A stretch of 64,000 nucleotides of DNA from Pedobacter nyackensis (GCF_900176505.1 NZ_FWYB01000020.1:19801-83800); one strand, 5' to 3'. Shown: positions 15,810-25,872, counted from the first letter of the stretch. The notes: generated by a model not told the origin, from the letters alone. Numbers and translations: made by a program.

Positions 15810-18140
15810 ATGCTAAACACCAATAGAGTTATTCTGATACTTCTTATTATAATTGCTCAACCACGATTCATATTTGCTCAGAATAAAATAACTGTTAACG
15901 GAAATATAAGTGATGCTAAAACTGGCGAAACATTAATCGGCGCAAGTGTGAAGTTAACAGGTAATACCAGTACCGCTGTGGTGACCAATTCATATGGTTT
16001 TTATGCGATTAGTTCACAGGAGGGGAGCTATGAGATTTCAGCTACTTTTATTGGATATAAAACGGTTAAGCAAAATATTAATGTAACTAAAAACACTAGA
16101 ATTAATTTTATTCTGGAAGAAGATAACCAATTAAATGAAGTGGTGATTTCGGCAACGAAGAGAAATGAAAATGTGAGCAGCCCGCAGATGGGCTTACAGA
16201 AAATAAATGTACGGGAAATTAACAATGTGCCTGTGTTGCTGGGAGAGCGTGATGTACTTAAAACACTGCAACTACTTCCTGGAATAAAGTCTGCCGGTGA
16301 AGGGAATAGTGGGTTTTATGTTCGGGGTGGTTCGACAGACCAGAACCTGATCCTTTTGGATGAGGCACCTGTTTACAATGCATCGCACCTGCTCGGATTT
16401 TTTTCTACTTTTAACTCGGATGCGATAAAAGATGTGAGTGTGTATAAGGGCGGAATGCCCGCGCAATATGGAGGCCGGTTAGCTTCAGTACTCGATATTA
16501 AAATGAACGATGGAAACCGAAAGGAATTTACTACTGAGGGGGGGATTGGATTAATCTCTTCCAGACTCAAAGTAGAAGGTCCGATTGTAAAAGATAAAGG
16601 TTCGTTTATGTTAAGTGCCAGGCGAACTTATCTGGACGCTTTTTTGAAGCTGTCTTCGGATAGTTCGATTAATAGCAATACGCTCTTTTTTTACGATTTA
16701 AATGCTAAGGTCAACTATCAGCTGGATGAAAAAAATACACTTTATCTTTCCGGGTATTTTGGAAGGGATAAACTTGGCCTTTCTGATACTTTTGGATTTA
16801 ACTGGGGCAATGCGACGGTTACACTACGCTGGAATCACTTATACAGCAGTAGGCTATTTTCTAATACTTCTTTAATTTATAGCAATTACAATTATGTAAT
16901 TCAAAATTTCATGGAAGAGAACAACTTTGAAGTGAATTCAGCCATCAAAGATTTTAACCTGAAGCAGGATTTTGAGTATAGTTTGAGTAGTAATCATAAC
17001 CTGAAGTTTGGTGTAAATGCAATTCACCACACGATTGCACCAGGTAAGCTGACCGCAACAGAAACATCAAGTGTTAATGCAACAAAATACGAAGACCGTA
17101 AAGGACTTGAGCTTGCTGCTTATGTGTCGGATGAATGGACAGTAAGTAGCAAAATGAACCTGGTATATGGCTTGCGCCTGAGTAGTTTTTCTTTAATGGG
17201 ACCGGGTAATATCAAGTCATATGATGTGGATGGCAACACTACAAATACAACCTACTATAAGGCTGGCGAATTTGTTAAAAGCTACCTTAATCTTGAACCA
17301 CGGTTATCGGCCAGTTATCGGCTGGACAATTCGAGTTCATTAAAAGGTGCTTATACACGTAATATTCAGAATGTGCACCTGATGTCGAACTCAACATCTA
17401 CTTCTCCAACGGATTTGTACATTATGAACAGCAACAATGTAAAACCGGAGATAGCTGATCAGGTAGCTGCGGGGTATTTCAGAAATTTTAACGATGATAA
17501 TTATGAGTTTTCTGCTGAAGTGTATTACAAATGGATGCAAAATCAAATAGAATACCGGAGTGGAACAGATTTGCGCGGAAATGGAAATGTAGAAGCCGAT
17601 TTATTGTATGGTGATGGTCGGGCGTATGGGCTGGAGCTCTTTTTTAAGAAAAGATTTGGTAGATTCAATGGTTGGCTAGGATACACCTGGTCGCGTACAG
17701 AGCGACAGTTTGATGCCATTAGCAATGGCAGGTGGTTTTATGCTAAACAGGACCGAACACATGATTTGTCAGTTGTTGGTATTTATAAGGCAAGTCAGCG
17801 TTGGACCTTTTCGTCGGTTTTCGTTTATAATACTGGAAATGCAGTTACTTATCCAAGTGGAAAATACCAGATTAATGACCGCACGGTTTTCTATTATACA
17901 GAAAAGAATGGTTCCCGGACGCCAGCATACCATCGTTTAGACGTTTCGGCTACACTTGAGGGGAAGCCAGGAAAGAGATTGCAGTCTAGCTGGTCGTTCG
18001 GTATCTATAATTTATACAATCGTAAAAATGCCTTTTCTATTGATTTTAAGGATGATCCGGATGATGCAACCAAAACACAGGCGGTACGTACAACCTTGTT
18101 TGGAATTATACCTTCGGTAACCTGGAATTTTAAGTTTTAA
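15810..18140 (+). CDS. TonB-dependent receptor with N-terminal carboxypeptidase-regulatory-like domain
   Basis: A 776-residue outer membrane receptor. A signal peptide (LILLIIIAQPRFIFA, cleaved near residue 23) precedes a CarboxypepD_reg-like domain (about residues 28-108), the plug (VREINNVPVLLGERDVLKTL, FYVRGGSTDQNLILLDEAPVY in two stretches) and a 22-strand barrel ending in an aromatic FKF terminus. This type, paired with a DUF4249 lipoprotein, is common in Bacteroidetes. It is not SusC-like in length. The DUF4249 gene starts four bases after its stop. Substrate unknown. Confidence 0.92.
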   Translation: MLNTNRVILILLIIIAQPRFIFAQNKITVNGNISDAKTGETLIGASVKLTGNTSTAVVTNSYGFYAISSQEGSYEISATFIGYKTVKQNINVTKNTRINFILEEDNQLNEVVISATKRNENVSSPQMGLQKINVREINNVPVLLGERDVLKTLQLLPGIKSAGEGNSGFYVRGGSTDQNLILLDEAPVYNASHLLGFFSTFNSDAIKDVSVYKGGMPAQYGGRLASVLDIKMNDGNRKEFTTEGGIGLISSRLKVEGPIVKDKGSFMLSARRTYLDAFLKLSSDSSINSNTLFFYDLNAKVNYQLDEKNTLYLSGYFGRDKLGLSDTFGFNWGNATVTLRWNHLYSSRLFSNTSLIYSNYNYVIQNFMEENNFEVNSAIKDFNLKQDFEYSLSSNHNLKFGVNAIHHTIAPGKLTATETSSVNATKYEDRKGLELAAYVSDEWTVSSKMNLVYGLRLSSFSLMGPGNIKSYDVDGNTTNTTYYKAGEFVKSYLNLEPRLSASYRLDNSSSLKGAYTRNIQNVHLMSNSTSTSPTDLYIMNSNNVKPEIADQVAAGYFRNFNDDNYEFSAEVYYKWMQNQIEYRSGTDLRGNGNVEADLLYGDGRAYGLELFFKKRFGRFNGWLGYTWSRTERQFDAISNGRWFYAKQDRTHDLSVVGIYKASQRWTFSSVFVYNTGNAVTYPSGKYQINDRTVFYYTEKNGSRTPAYHRLDVSATLEGKPGKRLQSSWSFGIYNLYNRKNAFSIDFKDDPDDATKTQAVRTTLFGIIPSVTWNFKF

Positions 18141-18144
18141 TAAG

Positions 18145-18957
18145 ATGATTTATTTAATGGGAATGATGGAATTTAATAGGACACGTTTACTGATTTTGCT
18201 TTTTGTAGGGACATTATTTAGCAGCTGTGAGGAGGTGATTGATCTTAAGTTGGATAATTCCGAGCCCGTTATTGTTATTGACGGCGGAATAAGTGACCAA
18301 AATGAGAATCAACTGGTAAAAGTTTCCAGGACCTATAATTTTACAGAGCCTAATAAGTTTAATGGGGTTGCTGGTGCCCAGGTTGTGTTAATCAGGCCAA
18401 ATGGAACTAAGATAAGTTATACCGAAGTTTCACCAGGTGTATATCAAAGTGTCAAACTCAGGGGACTTCCAGGTAATAAATATACGCTTGATGTTACTGT
18501 AGGTGGCAAAACTTATACAGCAAGTTCAACCATGCCGGGTAGAGTAGTATTGGATTCACTGACCTTCAAACAGTTTAATTTTTTTGGCGCCACAAACAAT
18601 TATATGGCCGTTAATTATAATGATCCCGCTGGGATACAGAATCAGTACCGATATATATTAAGGTCAAACGGAAAGACGGAAGAGGATATGGTGAGTGAAG
18701 ATCGCTTTACCGATGGCAACAAAGTTTCTGATGTAATATTTTATAAACTAGAGGATTTAATGGTTGGCGATAGCCTACATGTAGAGCTGCAATGTATAGA
18801 CCGTAATGTTTACCGTTATTTTTATAGTTTAAGTCAGAGTAGTGGTGAGGGTGGGCCGCCTGTAGCACCGTCAAATCCGGTTTCTAATTTTAGTAATGGA
18901 GCATTGGGGATTTTTAATGCGTATACCAGTAGTAAGCGATCGGCCGTTATTAAGTAG
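18145..18957 (+). CDS. DUF4249 family lipoprotein
   Basis: A 270-residue lipoprotein with the lipobox at LFSSC (C28 counting from the first ATG; the ATGs at 18163 or 18166 are shorter alternatives). The mature part begins EEVIDLKLDNSEPVIVIDGG, the hallmark of DUF4249. It is thought to act with the TonB receptor just upstream as a surface or periplasmic binding partner; that role is inferred from the frequent pairing. It runs to a separate promoter for the histidine kinase. Confidence 0.88.
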   Translation: MIYLMGMMEFNRTRLLILLFVGTLFSSCEEVIDLKLDNSEPVIVIDGGISDQNENQLVKVSRTYNFTEPNKFNGVAGAQVVLIRPNGTKISYTEVSPGVYQSVKLRGLPGNKYTLDVTVGGKTYTASSTMPGRVVLDSLTFKQFNFFGATNNYMAVNYNDPAGIQNQYRYILRSNGKTEEDMVSEDRFTDGNKVSDVIFYKLEDLMVGDSLHVELQCIDRNVYRYFYSLSQSSGEGGPPVAPSNPVSNFSNGALGIFNAYTSSKRSAVIK

Positions 18958-18967
18958 AGGATTATAA

Positions 18968-18999
18968 TTTGCTTTACGATTGAACAATGCATAACTTTA
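18968..18999 (+). promoter_or_regulatory. Bacteroidetes-type promoter for the histidine kinase
   Basis: TTTG at 18968-18971, 20 bases, then TAACTTTA at 18992-18999, a 7/8 match to TAnnTTTG. The ATG at 19022 gives a leader of about 17 bases. Confidence 0.55.
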
Positions 19000-19021
19000 T
19001 GTTATCTCTATTAATAATCTC

Positions 19022-20209
19022 ATGGCTACATACACAGATCAAGATCTGATTACAGATGAAAAAGAAAGAGTTAGGGCCTTAAAGAGGTATGATGTGCTGG
19101 ATACTCCCCCGGATCATACCTTTGATAAACTAACTAAACTTGCCGCAAAACTCCTTAAAGTGCCTGTGGCAATTATCAGTCTTGTTGACTCGCATAGAGT
19201 TTGGTTTAAATCTAAGTATGGACTGGATGCGCAACAGATGGATCGTGAAGAAGGGTTATGCGCAACTGTAGTTTTAGCCGATGATTTTTATATGGTTGAA
19301 GATGCTGCACTAGATCCAAGAACAATGGGCCATACATTGGTTGCTGGTGATTTTGGACTAAGATTTTATGCAGGATATCCACTTAAAACAAAGGATGGGT
19401 TTAATCTGGGGTCTTTTTGTGTTATAGATAAAGAGCCAAGAACACTTACCGATGATGAACAGGAAGTTTTAAGAGACCTAAGGGATATCGTAATGGATCA
19501 GATTGAGCTGAAACTTGCTTCAAAATTGTCGGAAGCTCAGCATAATCAAATTTTAAATACAACGGCACACGATTTAAAAAATCCGTTAACTACTATACCT
19601 GTACGTGCTGATTTGATTAAGCTTAAAAAGCATGATCCTGAAGTTGTAGATACCATGTGCGATCAGATAAAGATTGCCAGCTTAAATATGGTTCGCATTA
19701 TCGATGAATTGCTGCAATCAGGTAGTATGGAAGCCGGAGAGGTTAGATTACTTCTGGTAAAGCTAAATGTGTCTCATTTGGTAAGCAATGTGGTGGGGAT
19801 GAATCAGCTGCTGGCTGAAAAAAAAGGACAGACCATACATTTCATATCTGAAACGGATCAGGTTATGAATGCTGATGAAGGTAAACTGAATGAAGTGGTC
19901 GATAACCTAATCAATAATGCAATTAAATATGCGCCATTAAATACCAATATCTTTGTAAGTGTAAAGGTAGGAGAGGGAAAATTGAATATTATAATTGAAG
20001 ATGAAGGCCCTGGTTTAACTCTTGATGATAAAAGGCGATTGTTTCAGCGTTTCACCCGCTTAAGTGCCCAACCAACCGGTGGGGAGCATTCTACAGGACT
20101 TGGCCTTTCTATTGTAAAGGTATTGGTGGAAGCACATGGAGGTAGGATATATGCCGAAAGTGAAGGTGAAAATAAGGGATCCAGATTTATCGTTCAATTG
20201 CCGTTTTAA
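19022..20209 (+). CDS. GAF domain-containing sensor histidine kinase
   Basis: A 395-residue soluble histidine kinase without membrane helices. A GAF domain covers about residues 25-165 (ISLVDSHRVWFKSKYGLD, FYAGYPLKTKDGFNLGSFCV). The phospho-acceptor is H183 in TTAHDLKNPL. The ATPase domain shows the N-box DNLINNAIKYAP, G1 EDEGPGL and G2 GLGLSIVKVLVEAHGG. No response regulator is next to it, so its partner is elsewhere. The signal sensed by the GAF domain is unknown. Confidence 0.92.
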   Translation: MATYTDQDLITDEKERVRALKRYDVLDTPPDHTFDKLTKLAAKLLKVPVAIISLVDSHRVWFKSKYGLDAQQMDREEGLCATVVLADDFYMVEDAALDPRTMGHTLVAGDFGLRFYAGYPLKTKDGFNLGSFCVIDKEPRTLTDDEQEVLRDLRDIVMDQIELKLASKLSEAQHNQILNTTAHDLKNPLTTIPVRADLIKLKKHDPEVVDTMCDQIKIASLNMVRIIDELLQSGSMEAGEVRLLLVKLNVSHLVSNVVGMNQLLAEKKGQTIHFISETDQVMNADEGKLNEVVDNLINNAIKYAPLNTNIFVSVKVGEGKLNIIIEDEGPGLTLDDKRRLFQRFTRLSAQPTGGEHSTGLGLSIVKVLVEAHGGRIYAESEGENKGSRFIVQLPF

Positions 20210-20215
20210 AATACA

Positions 20216-20232
20216 AGCGGAATTCTTCCGCT
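20216..20232 (+). terminator. short hairpin after the histidine kinase
   Basis: AGCGGAA (20216-20222) pairs with TTCCGCT (20226-20232) over a TTC loop. There is no T-run directly after it, so it is a weak terminator candidate. Confidence 0.4.
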
Positions 20233-20260
20233 ACAAATTGACTATTATTTTCTTTGTATA

Positions 20261-20302
20261 AGCATTGAGGCCGCCTTTTGTTAAAATGGCGGCCTCAATG
20301 CT
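20261..20302. terminator. 15-bp hairpin between converging histidine kinase and peptidase genes
   Basis: A perfect 15-base stem, AGCATTGAGGCCGCC (20261-20275) with GGCGGCCTCAATGCT (20288-20302), and a 12-base loop. It lies between two convergent genes. Lack of a strong T-run next to the stem makes it a Rho-independent terminator of uncertain strength. Confidence 0.6.
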
Positions 20303-20319
20303 ATATGGAAGTTTTTAAT

Positions 20320-22491
20320 TTATTTCCCTCCCGGCGGACAAAATTGCTGTAAAAAGCGGGTATAAGTAAGTGCAAGATGTTCGGACGTGCCTTCGCCCTC
20401 ATTTATGCTATGGGTTCTGTTAGGATACGACATCATTTGGAATACCTTTCTGTTTTTGATCAGTTCATTGATCAACATTTCGGCGTTCTGATAGTGCACA
20501 TTGTCATCTCCGGTTCCATGGATGTAAAGCAGATTACCTTTTAGGTTTTTGGCGTAAGTAACTGGTGAGCCTTTAACATAAGCCTCTTTAGTAACGAGAG
20601 GAGAGCCCATATAGCGTTCCTGATATATATTGTCGTAAGTAAGCTGATTTCCTACAGCAGCAATGGCTATTCCTGTTTTATAAATTTCAGGATACTGGAA
20701 CATCAGATTTAATGTTGATGAACCGCCGCCGCTCCAGCCCCAAACAGCAACCCTGTTTTTGTCTATGAACGACCAATCCAAAATCTTTTTAGCGGCCATT
20801 GCCTGATCGCGAATGTTCAATATCCCGATGTTTTTGTAAATACTTTTACGCCATTCGCGTCCTTTAGGGGCAGGGGCGCCTCTGTTTTCTATTGAAATAT
20901 ACACGTAACCATCTTGAGGCATATTACCGGCATAAAGCCAGTTCTGACCTGCACCATAAGTGTCCGTAACTGTTTGTGAAGCTGGTTCACCGTATACATA
21001 AAATACTACAGGATACTTTTTCGTCTGATCAAAATTATCAGGTTTTTTCATCCAGCCATCCAGTTCAACGCCATCTTCGGTTTTTATTTTAAAAAACTCA
21101 ACCTTGTTCTTAGGAGGTTTTATTTTACCTAGCTGATTGGTGATGCTGCCTGCCATTGTTAGCGGGTTTAAGGTTGTTAGCTTCATCCATTCGGTAATAG
21201 GAGGTACAATTGCGCTGGTATAGGTATGGCGCGCAAATATGCCATTTGGCGAGATTTCGTAAGTGTGTGTACCAGGTAAAATAGAAGGAGTAACCATTTC
21301 TTGTTTTCCGCCTCCTGCCAATTTTGTTTTGAACAGGTATTTCTGAGTAGCATTTGTAGGAGAAGCGATATAATAGAATAGGTTGTTTTTTTCGTCAACC
21401 AGTGATTTCTCTATCACATCAAAATCTCCTTTGGTAATCAGGGTTTGTTTCTTTCCGTCTTTACTGATACGGTATGCATGGCGCCATCCGTCTTTCTCGC
21501 TCATCCAGATAAACTCTTTTCCACCGTTTACCCATTCCCAGTCCTTGTTCGGATCAATCCAGGCTTTGTCGGTTTCGGTATAAATGGTACCAGTTTCTCC
21601 GGTGGCAGCATTGGCGATAAACAATTTACTTACATTTTGTTCTCTGTTTAGTTGTTGTAATATAACCTCATTGGTATTAGGCACCCAATCCATTCTTGGG
21701 ATATAGTTTTGTACTTTATCGCCGGGAATGTTCAACCATTTGGTTTGTGAACTCGCGATACTTACAATACCTATTTTGCAGGAAGAAGGATCCTGTCCAA
21801 CTTTAGGATACTCTACCGGAATGGTAAAAGCATAAATAGAGTCTGTATTATTAATCATGAGGAAGTTGCTGATCTTTGTCGCATCAATTTGCCAATAGGC
21901 AATAGATTGCCCATCAGGACTCCATCTAAAACCATCCCTGCAATCAAATTCCTCTTCATACACCCAGTCGAAGGTTCCATTGATCATTCTGTCGGTACCA
22001 TCACTCGTTAATGCTTTAGAACTTTTGCTTTGAAGGTCATCTACATAAAGATTATGTTGACTTACATAAGCAACTTTATTTCCATCCGGCGAGAATTTAG
22101 CAAACATCAATGATGAGGCCGGTTTGCCTTTTCCTACCTGAGTAAGGGTATTGGCTTTTAAGTCAGCCACAAAGTAATCGCCACGGGTTTCGTAACGCCA
22201 AACCTTCTTACTATTGGTATATAGGAGCACTTTGGTGCCATCAGGAGAAAGATCAAAATCTTTAATATTACCCAGGTTTACACCGCTCGAGTAAAGTAAA
22301 TCTCTGCTTACAATGGTTTTTCGCTCATTTTCTGGTAAGGAGATCGTCACCAATTCACCATCCATAATCTGGTAGTAAGCATTCCCGTCTTTTGTCCACC
22401 TTAGTTCAGGCTTATTTTGCGCATGGGTTTTTCCGTAAAAGCCGATTAGGACGACCAATGCCAGTTTAAAAACTATGTTTCTGAAGTTCAT
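20320..22491 (-). CDS. S9 family peptidase, dipeptidyl peptidase IV-like
   Basis: A 723-residue secreted prolyl-type dipeptidyl peptidase. A signal peptide ends near ...YGKTHA-QN (about residue 24). The N-terminal beta-propeller (WTKDGNAYYQIMDG, VYEEEFDCRDGFRWSPDGQ) carries the Glu pair motif EE that binds the free N-terminus in DPP-IV. The alpha/beta hydrolase domain has the triad S587 (WGWSGGG, where DPP-IV usually has GWSYGG), D662 (HGTGDDNVH) and H694 (PNRTHSI). It probably releases X-Pro dipeptides in the periplasm. The gene is last in a run with the LtaS-like gene four bases upstream. Confidence 0.93.
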   Translation of the reverse strand: MNFRNIVFKLALVVLIGFYGKTHAQNKPELRWTKDGNAYYQIMDGELVTISLPENERKTIVSRDLLYSSGVNLGNIKDFDLSPDGTKVLLYTNSKKVWRYETRGDYFVADLKANTLTQVGKGKPASSLMFAKFSPDGNKVAYVSQHNLYVDDLQSKSSKALTSDGTDRMINGTFDWVYEEEFDCRDGFRWSPDGQSIAYWQIDATKISNFLMINNTDSIYAFTIPVEYPKVGQDPSSCKIGIVSIASSQTKWLNIPGDKVQNYIPRMDWVPNTNEVILQQLNREQNVSKLFIANAATGETGTIYTETDKAWIDPNKDWEWVNGGKEFIWMSEKDGWRHAYRISKDGKKQTLITKGDFDVIEKSLVDEKNNLFYYIASPTNATQKYLFKTKLAGGGKQEMVTPSILPGTHTYEISPNGIFARHTYTSAIVPPITEWMKLTTLNPLTMAGSITNQLGKIKPPKNKVEFFKIKTEDGVELDGWMKKPDNFDQTKKYPVVFYVYGEPASQTVTDTYGAGQNWLYAGNMPQDGYVYISIENRGAPAPKGREWRKSIYKNIGILNIRDQAMAAKKILDWSFIDKNRVAVWGWSGGGSSTLNLMFQYPEIYKTGIAIAAVGNQLTYDNIYQERYMGSPLVTKEAYVKGSPVTYAKNLKGNLLYIHGTGDDNVHYQNAEMLINELIKNRKVFQMMSYPNRTHSINEGEGTSEHLALTYTRFLQQFCPPGGK

Positions 22492-22495
22492 TTTA

Positions 22496-24361
22496 TTAAA
22501 GTTCTATAAATTGACGATATACATTTTGTAGATATGCTTTTGCATAATCGAGTGTTTTTGAAGTTTGCGAAGTATCTTTTTCATTGCTGTTGTATAGGAT
22601 CATTTTGCCTGTATTATCAAAAGTAACACATTGCTGATGGTCAATAAAGCCCATTCCATTGTCCCAGCTGAAAAAAGCGAAAGGTTTACTATAGGGGTTA
22701 AGCAGGTTTTTGCTCCATAGAAAATCAATTGCCGGGATATCCAATTGCGTTAACAAGGTAGCCGCAATATCAGTCTGACTGCCAATGTTGTTAAATTTAC
22801 GCCCCTTAAATTCAGCTTTAATAACATCCCCATAAAATAACAATGGGATATGGTAACGCTGAGGGGTAGAGATGTCGTAGGTGTTTTTTGGATATAGGTG
22901 TCCGTGATCGGCCACAAATACAAACAGTGTATTTTTATACCACACTTGTTTCCTTGCGTCGGTTAGAAAAGCATTGATGCAAGAATCGGTATAGTAGGAG
23001 GTACTTTTGAATTTATCTACATTATCTGTACCCTTAAATTTCGGAGTTCCGGGTACTTCAAATGGTTCATGATTGGTTAGTGTAAGGATAGTAGAAAAGA
23101 ACGGTTGTTTTTCACGGTTCAGGTCGCTAAGTTGCCTTTGAAATACCAGTTCGTCAAATTTTCCCCATCTGGTTTTCATTTCATTACCTGTGAAATTGTT
23201 TTTGTCAACCAACTTCTGATAATTATGGCTTAAAATGAAAGCTTTGTAATTGTCAAATTCAGATTCTCCTCCATAATAGAAGGAAGTATTATAGCCGTTG
23301 TTAAATAAAGATTTGGATATTGCTGGTAGCTTTTGCATTTTCTCCGGCCATTTTACGATGCTTCCGGTACCAAGGGTAGGGAAACCTGCCAGTGTAGCAA
23401 TTAGCCCTTTGTCAGTACGACTTCCTGGTGAATAGATGTTAGTGAAAAGTACCCCTTTGTTTATCAGGGTGTCGAAATTCGGAGTAATACCATCTTCATT
23501 GCCCAGGGTTTTAGTCAGGTCGGACGTAAAGCTTTCAATGATAACCAATACTACATTCGGACGTTTGGTGTTTAGTATGTTAACCGTAGTGTCCTTTAAT
23601 GGAGTATACAAAGCTTTGATATCCTGATTAGCCTGTTTGTGATCCATATATAAATATGGGTTGGCCTTAGTCATTTTAGCAGACAGGATACTTGAAATCA
23701 GATTCCACTCTGTGTTTACTGCTCCATTGTTCAATACCTGCTCTTTTGAAAAGTAAGCCCTGCTTTGGGTTATTGGTGATACACCAACTCCTCCTCTGAT
23801 GAGCAGAAAGTTTGAAGCCATCAAAGCCAGACAGAGCAGTCCTCTAAGCCAAATCGGATTGGCTGTGAAGTTTAGTTTTCTTGAAACTACATAGCGCTGT
23901 AGGAACAGGGCTAAGGTAACTAGCAGGATCAATAATGATATCGATAAAGCCGCTGGAGAAGAGGCACTTGATGCCACTGCTTCTTTTGGCGATGAAAAGG
24001 CGAAGTCGAGGGCTTTGGCGTTTACCTTGCTGCCCCATTCCCTATAAATGTTAAAGTTAACAACGGAGAGTATGCTGAATAAGCATACCAGTATCGTGTT
24101 ATATATGGATAGCCATTTCAGTTCGACTACCTTGCGGCCATTTAGAAGCCAAAAGACATAGCTTAAAAGCGGAATGACAGCAATATAAGCCGTCATGGAC
24201 AAGTCTAAGGGTAAAGCATAATAAAATGTAGCTGTGGTTTCCGCTAAAGAAACATGAGCTACCTTTTTATGATTAATAAGTATAAATATCAGGCGATCAA
24301 TAAAAAAGAAAAGCAGCCAGAATAAAAAGAAACGGATAAAAAAAAATAGACTTTTTAGCAT
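22496..24361 (-). CDS. LTA synthase/MdoB-like sulfatase-fold membrane protein
   Basis: A 621-residue inner membrane protein with about five N-terminal helices (to about residue 190) and a large periplasmic alkaline-phosphatase/sulfatase-type domain. VVLVIIESFTSDLTKTLG gives the metal-binding Glu, and SPGSRTDKGLIATLAGFPTL the nucleophile threonine, both typical of LtaS and MdoB phosphoglycerol transferases. FVADHGHLYPKN supplies metal-binding Asp/His. In Gram-negatives such proteins modify glycans or lipids with phospho-groups; the exact acceptor is unknown. The peptidase gene starts four bases downstream. Confidence 0.9.
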   Translation of the reverse strand: MLKSLFFFIRFFLFWLLFFFIDRLIFILINHKKVAHVSLAETTATFYYALPLDLSMTAYIAVIPLLSYVFWLLNGRKVVELKWLSIYNTILVCLFSILSVVNFNIYREWGSKVNAKALDFAFSSPKEAVASSASSPAALSISLLILLVTLALFLQRYVVSRKLNFTANPIWLRGLLCLALMASNFLLIRGGVGVSPITQSRAYFSKEQVLNNGAVNTEWNLISSILSAKMTKANPYLYMDHKQANQDIKALYTPLKDTTVNILNTKRPNVVLVIIESFTSDLTKTLGNEDGITPNFDTLINKGVLFTNIYSPGSRTDKGLIATLAGFPTLGTGSIVKWPEKMQKLPAISKSLFNNGYNTSFYYGGESEFDNYKAFILSHNYQKLVDKNNFTGNEMKTRWGKFDELVFQRQLSDLNREKQPFFSTILTLTNHEPFEVPGTPKFKGTDNVDKFKSTSYYTDSCINAFLTDARKQVWYKNTLFVFVADHGHLYPKNTYDISTPQRYHIPLLFYGDVIKAEFKGRKFNNIGSQTDIAATLLTQLDIPAIDFLWSKNLLNPYSKPFAFFSWDNGMGFIDHQQCVTFDNTGKMILYNSNEKDTSQTSKTLDYAKAYLQNVYRQFIEL

Positions 24362-24374
24362 TTTTATTTCAGGC

Positions 24375-25052
24375 TTATCGGCCGCCCCTCATTGCCTTTA
24401 GTTCTTCCATAGTTTTTAATTCATATCCTTTGGGGATGTCCAGAGAGAACGGACCTACCTTATCTTCTTTTACATTTTTCAAAGTAAGTACTGTTTTATA
24501 CCCGTCCTGCGAATTAGAAAATTTAATAGGTGTACCTTTTACTTCTTCAAATCCCAGAGGGATTGCTCCTGCAGCAAGTTTAAGTTCTTTAGTGGCCCAT
24601 AATTCATAGCTGGCGCCATTGTTATCCTTGTAATTGTATTTCTCAGCATTAAAACCTGCTATGTTTTGTTTTTCACCAGTTGCAGTGAATCCACTAAATT
24701 TTAATGAACCTGATTGTTGTTCAATATCTTCTTTAGACATTTTAGCTGCATATTGTTTTTGCATCATTGGAATATCAACCAGTACCAGTGCATTTTTAAT
24801 AGAGGCATCAGTAAGTATTTTTAACATGGCCATGCCCATATCAATTTGTACTTTAGACATATTGCCATTAAATTCTACCTTACTTTCTGAAGGTAAAACC
24901 GAAGCATCAACTTGTTTTTTCTGATCATCATTCAACACATATTCAACCCCATAAGTAATTGTTCCTGCATCTATAACTTTCTGGGCTTTTGCTATGATGG
25001 CTGTGCCGATTAAAATAATCGCCAGAACTCCTGTTTTAATAGATTTAAGCAT
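24375..25052 (-). CDS. secreted protein of unknown function (DUF4412-like)
   Basis: A 225-residue protein with a signal peptide (VLAIILIGTAIIAKA, cleavage near residue 23). The mature part has GTITYGVEYVLNDDQKK at its start and a C-terminal segment with IAGFNAEKYNYKDNNGASYE and LWATKELKLAAGAIPLGFEE, reminiscent of DUF4412 proteins in Bacteroidetes. Predominantly beta. The family assignment is from memory of the pattern and not secure. It lies between the enoyl-CoA hydratase (20 bases) and the LtaS-like gene (14 bases). Confidence 0.7.
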   Translation of the reverse strand: MLKSIKTGVLAIILIGTAIIAKAQKVIDAGTITYGVEYVLNDDQKKQVDASVLPSESKVEFNGNMSKVQIDMGMAMLKILTDASIKNALVLVDIPMMQKQYAAKMSKEDIEQQSGSLKFSGFTATGEKQNIAGFNAEKYNYKDNNGASYELWATKELKLAAGAIPLGFEEVKGTPIKFSNSQDGYKTVLTLKNVKEDKVGPFSLDIPKGYELKTMEELKAMRGGR

Positions 25053-25071
25053 ATTTTATTAATAATTTAGT

Positions 25072-25851
25072 TTACCAGTTGATTTTTTCTTTGCTGATAA
25101 AGGCAGCAATTCCTTTTCTAAAATCTTCGCTTTCCCTCACGCGGGCATTGATGCGCACAGCTTCCGAAAGGCTTTTATCCAGGTCGGGATTCGTGGTCTG
25201 TCCGATGAGTTGCTTTGTAACCATTAACGCATTGCTGGAAGCTTCATTACACAAACTTAATGCAAAATTATTTACTTTTAGAGCAATATCTTCTGCCTTT
25301 GTTACAAAAGTGATCAGTCCGTAGTCTAAGGCCTCTTGTGCAGAGAACAACGTACCAGTAAGCAGTATCTTTTTGGCAATAGTCTCGCTTGTCTTGCGTA
25401 GCAAAAAGCAGGAAACAATGGCAGGTACAAAGCCTAGTTTTACTTCGGTATAGCCAAACTTAGCCTCAGGAACAGCAAAAGTGATGTCACAAACAGTGGC
25501 TAATCCGCATCCTCCGGCTATGGCATGTCCCTCAACTTGTGCTATGACTACTTTAGGTAGATAATAGATGGTAGTAAATAGTCGCTTAAGGTTTTCAGAA
25601 TCAGCCAGATTCTCTTCATAGGTGTTCTGTTGTAACTGTTGCAGGTAAGCCAGATCGGCACCAGCACTGAATGTTGTGCCATTTGCTTTTAAGACGACAA
25701 CTTTTACCTCTTCATCTTCCGAAGCCTTTACAAATGCAGCCGTCAATTGAGCAACTAGTTCTGGATTTAATGCATTACGTTTTTCAGGACGGTTGATGGA
25801 TATGGTAGCAATACGCTGGCTAATGGTATATAAAACCAAGGATTCAGTCAT
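25072..25851 (-). CDS. enoyl-CoA hydratase/isomerase family protein
   Basis: A 259-residue crotonase-fold enzyme. The oxyanion-hole segments are FSAGADLAYLQQLQ and VEGHAIAGGCGLATVCDITF, with the catalytic region AKFGYTEVKLGFVPAIVS. The VKLGFVPAIVS and the position of Glu suggest a hydratase such as methylglutaconyl-CoA hydratase, but substrate cannot be fixed. It heads the minus-strand run to 20320 and has a promoter at 25873-25906. Confidence 0.92.
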   Translation of the reverse strand: MTESLVLYTISQRIATISINRPEKRNALNPELVAQLTAAFVKASEDEEVKVVVLKANGTTFSAGADLAYLQQLQQNTYEENLADSENLKRLFTTIYYLPKVVIAQVEGHAIAGGCGLATVCDITFAVPEAKFGYTEVKLGFVPAIVSCFLLRKTSETIAKKILLTGTLFSAQEALDYGLITFVTKAEDIALKVNNFALSLCNEASSNALMVTKQLIGQTTNPDLDKSLSEAVRINARVRESEDFRKGIAAFISKEKINW

Positions 25852-25872
25852 ACAAATATTTAGTTATTTGTT

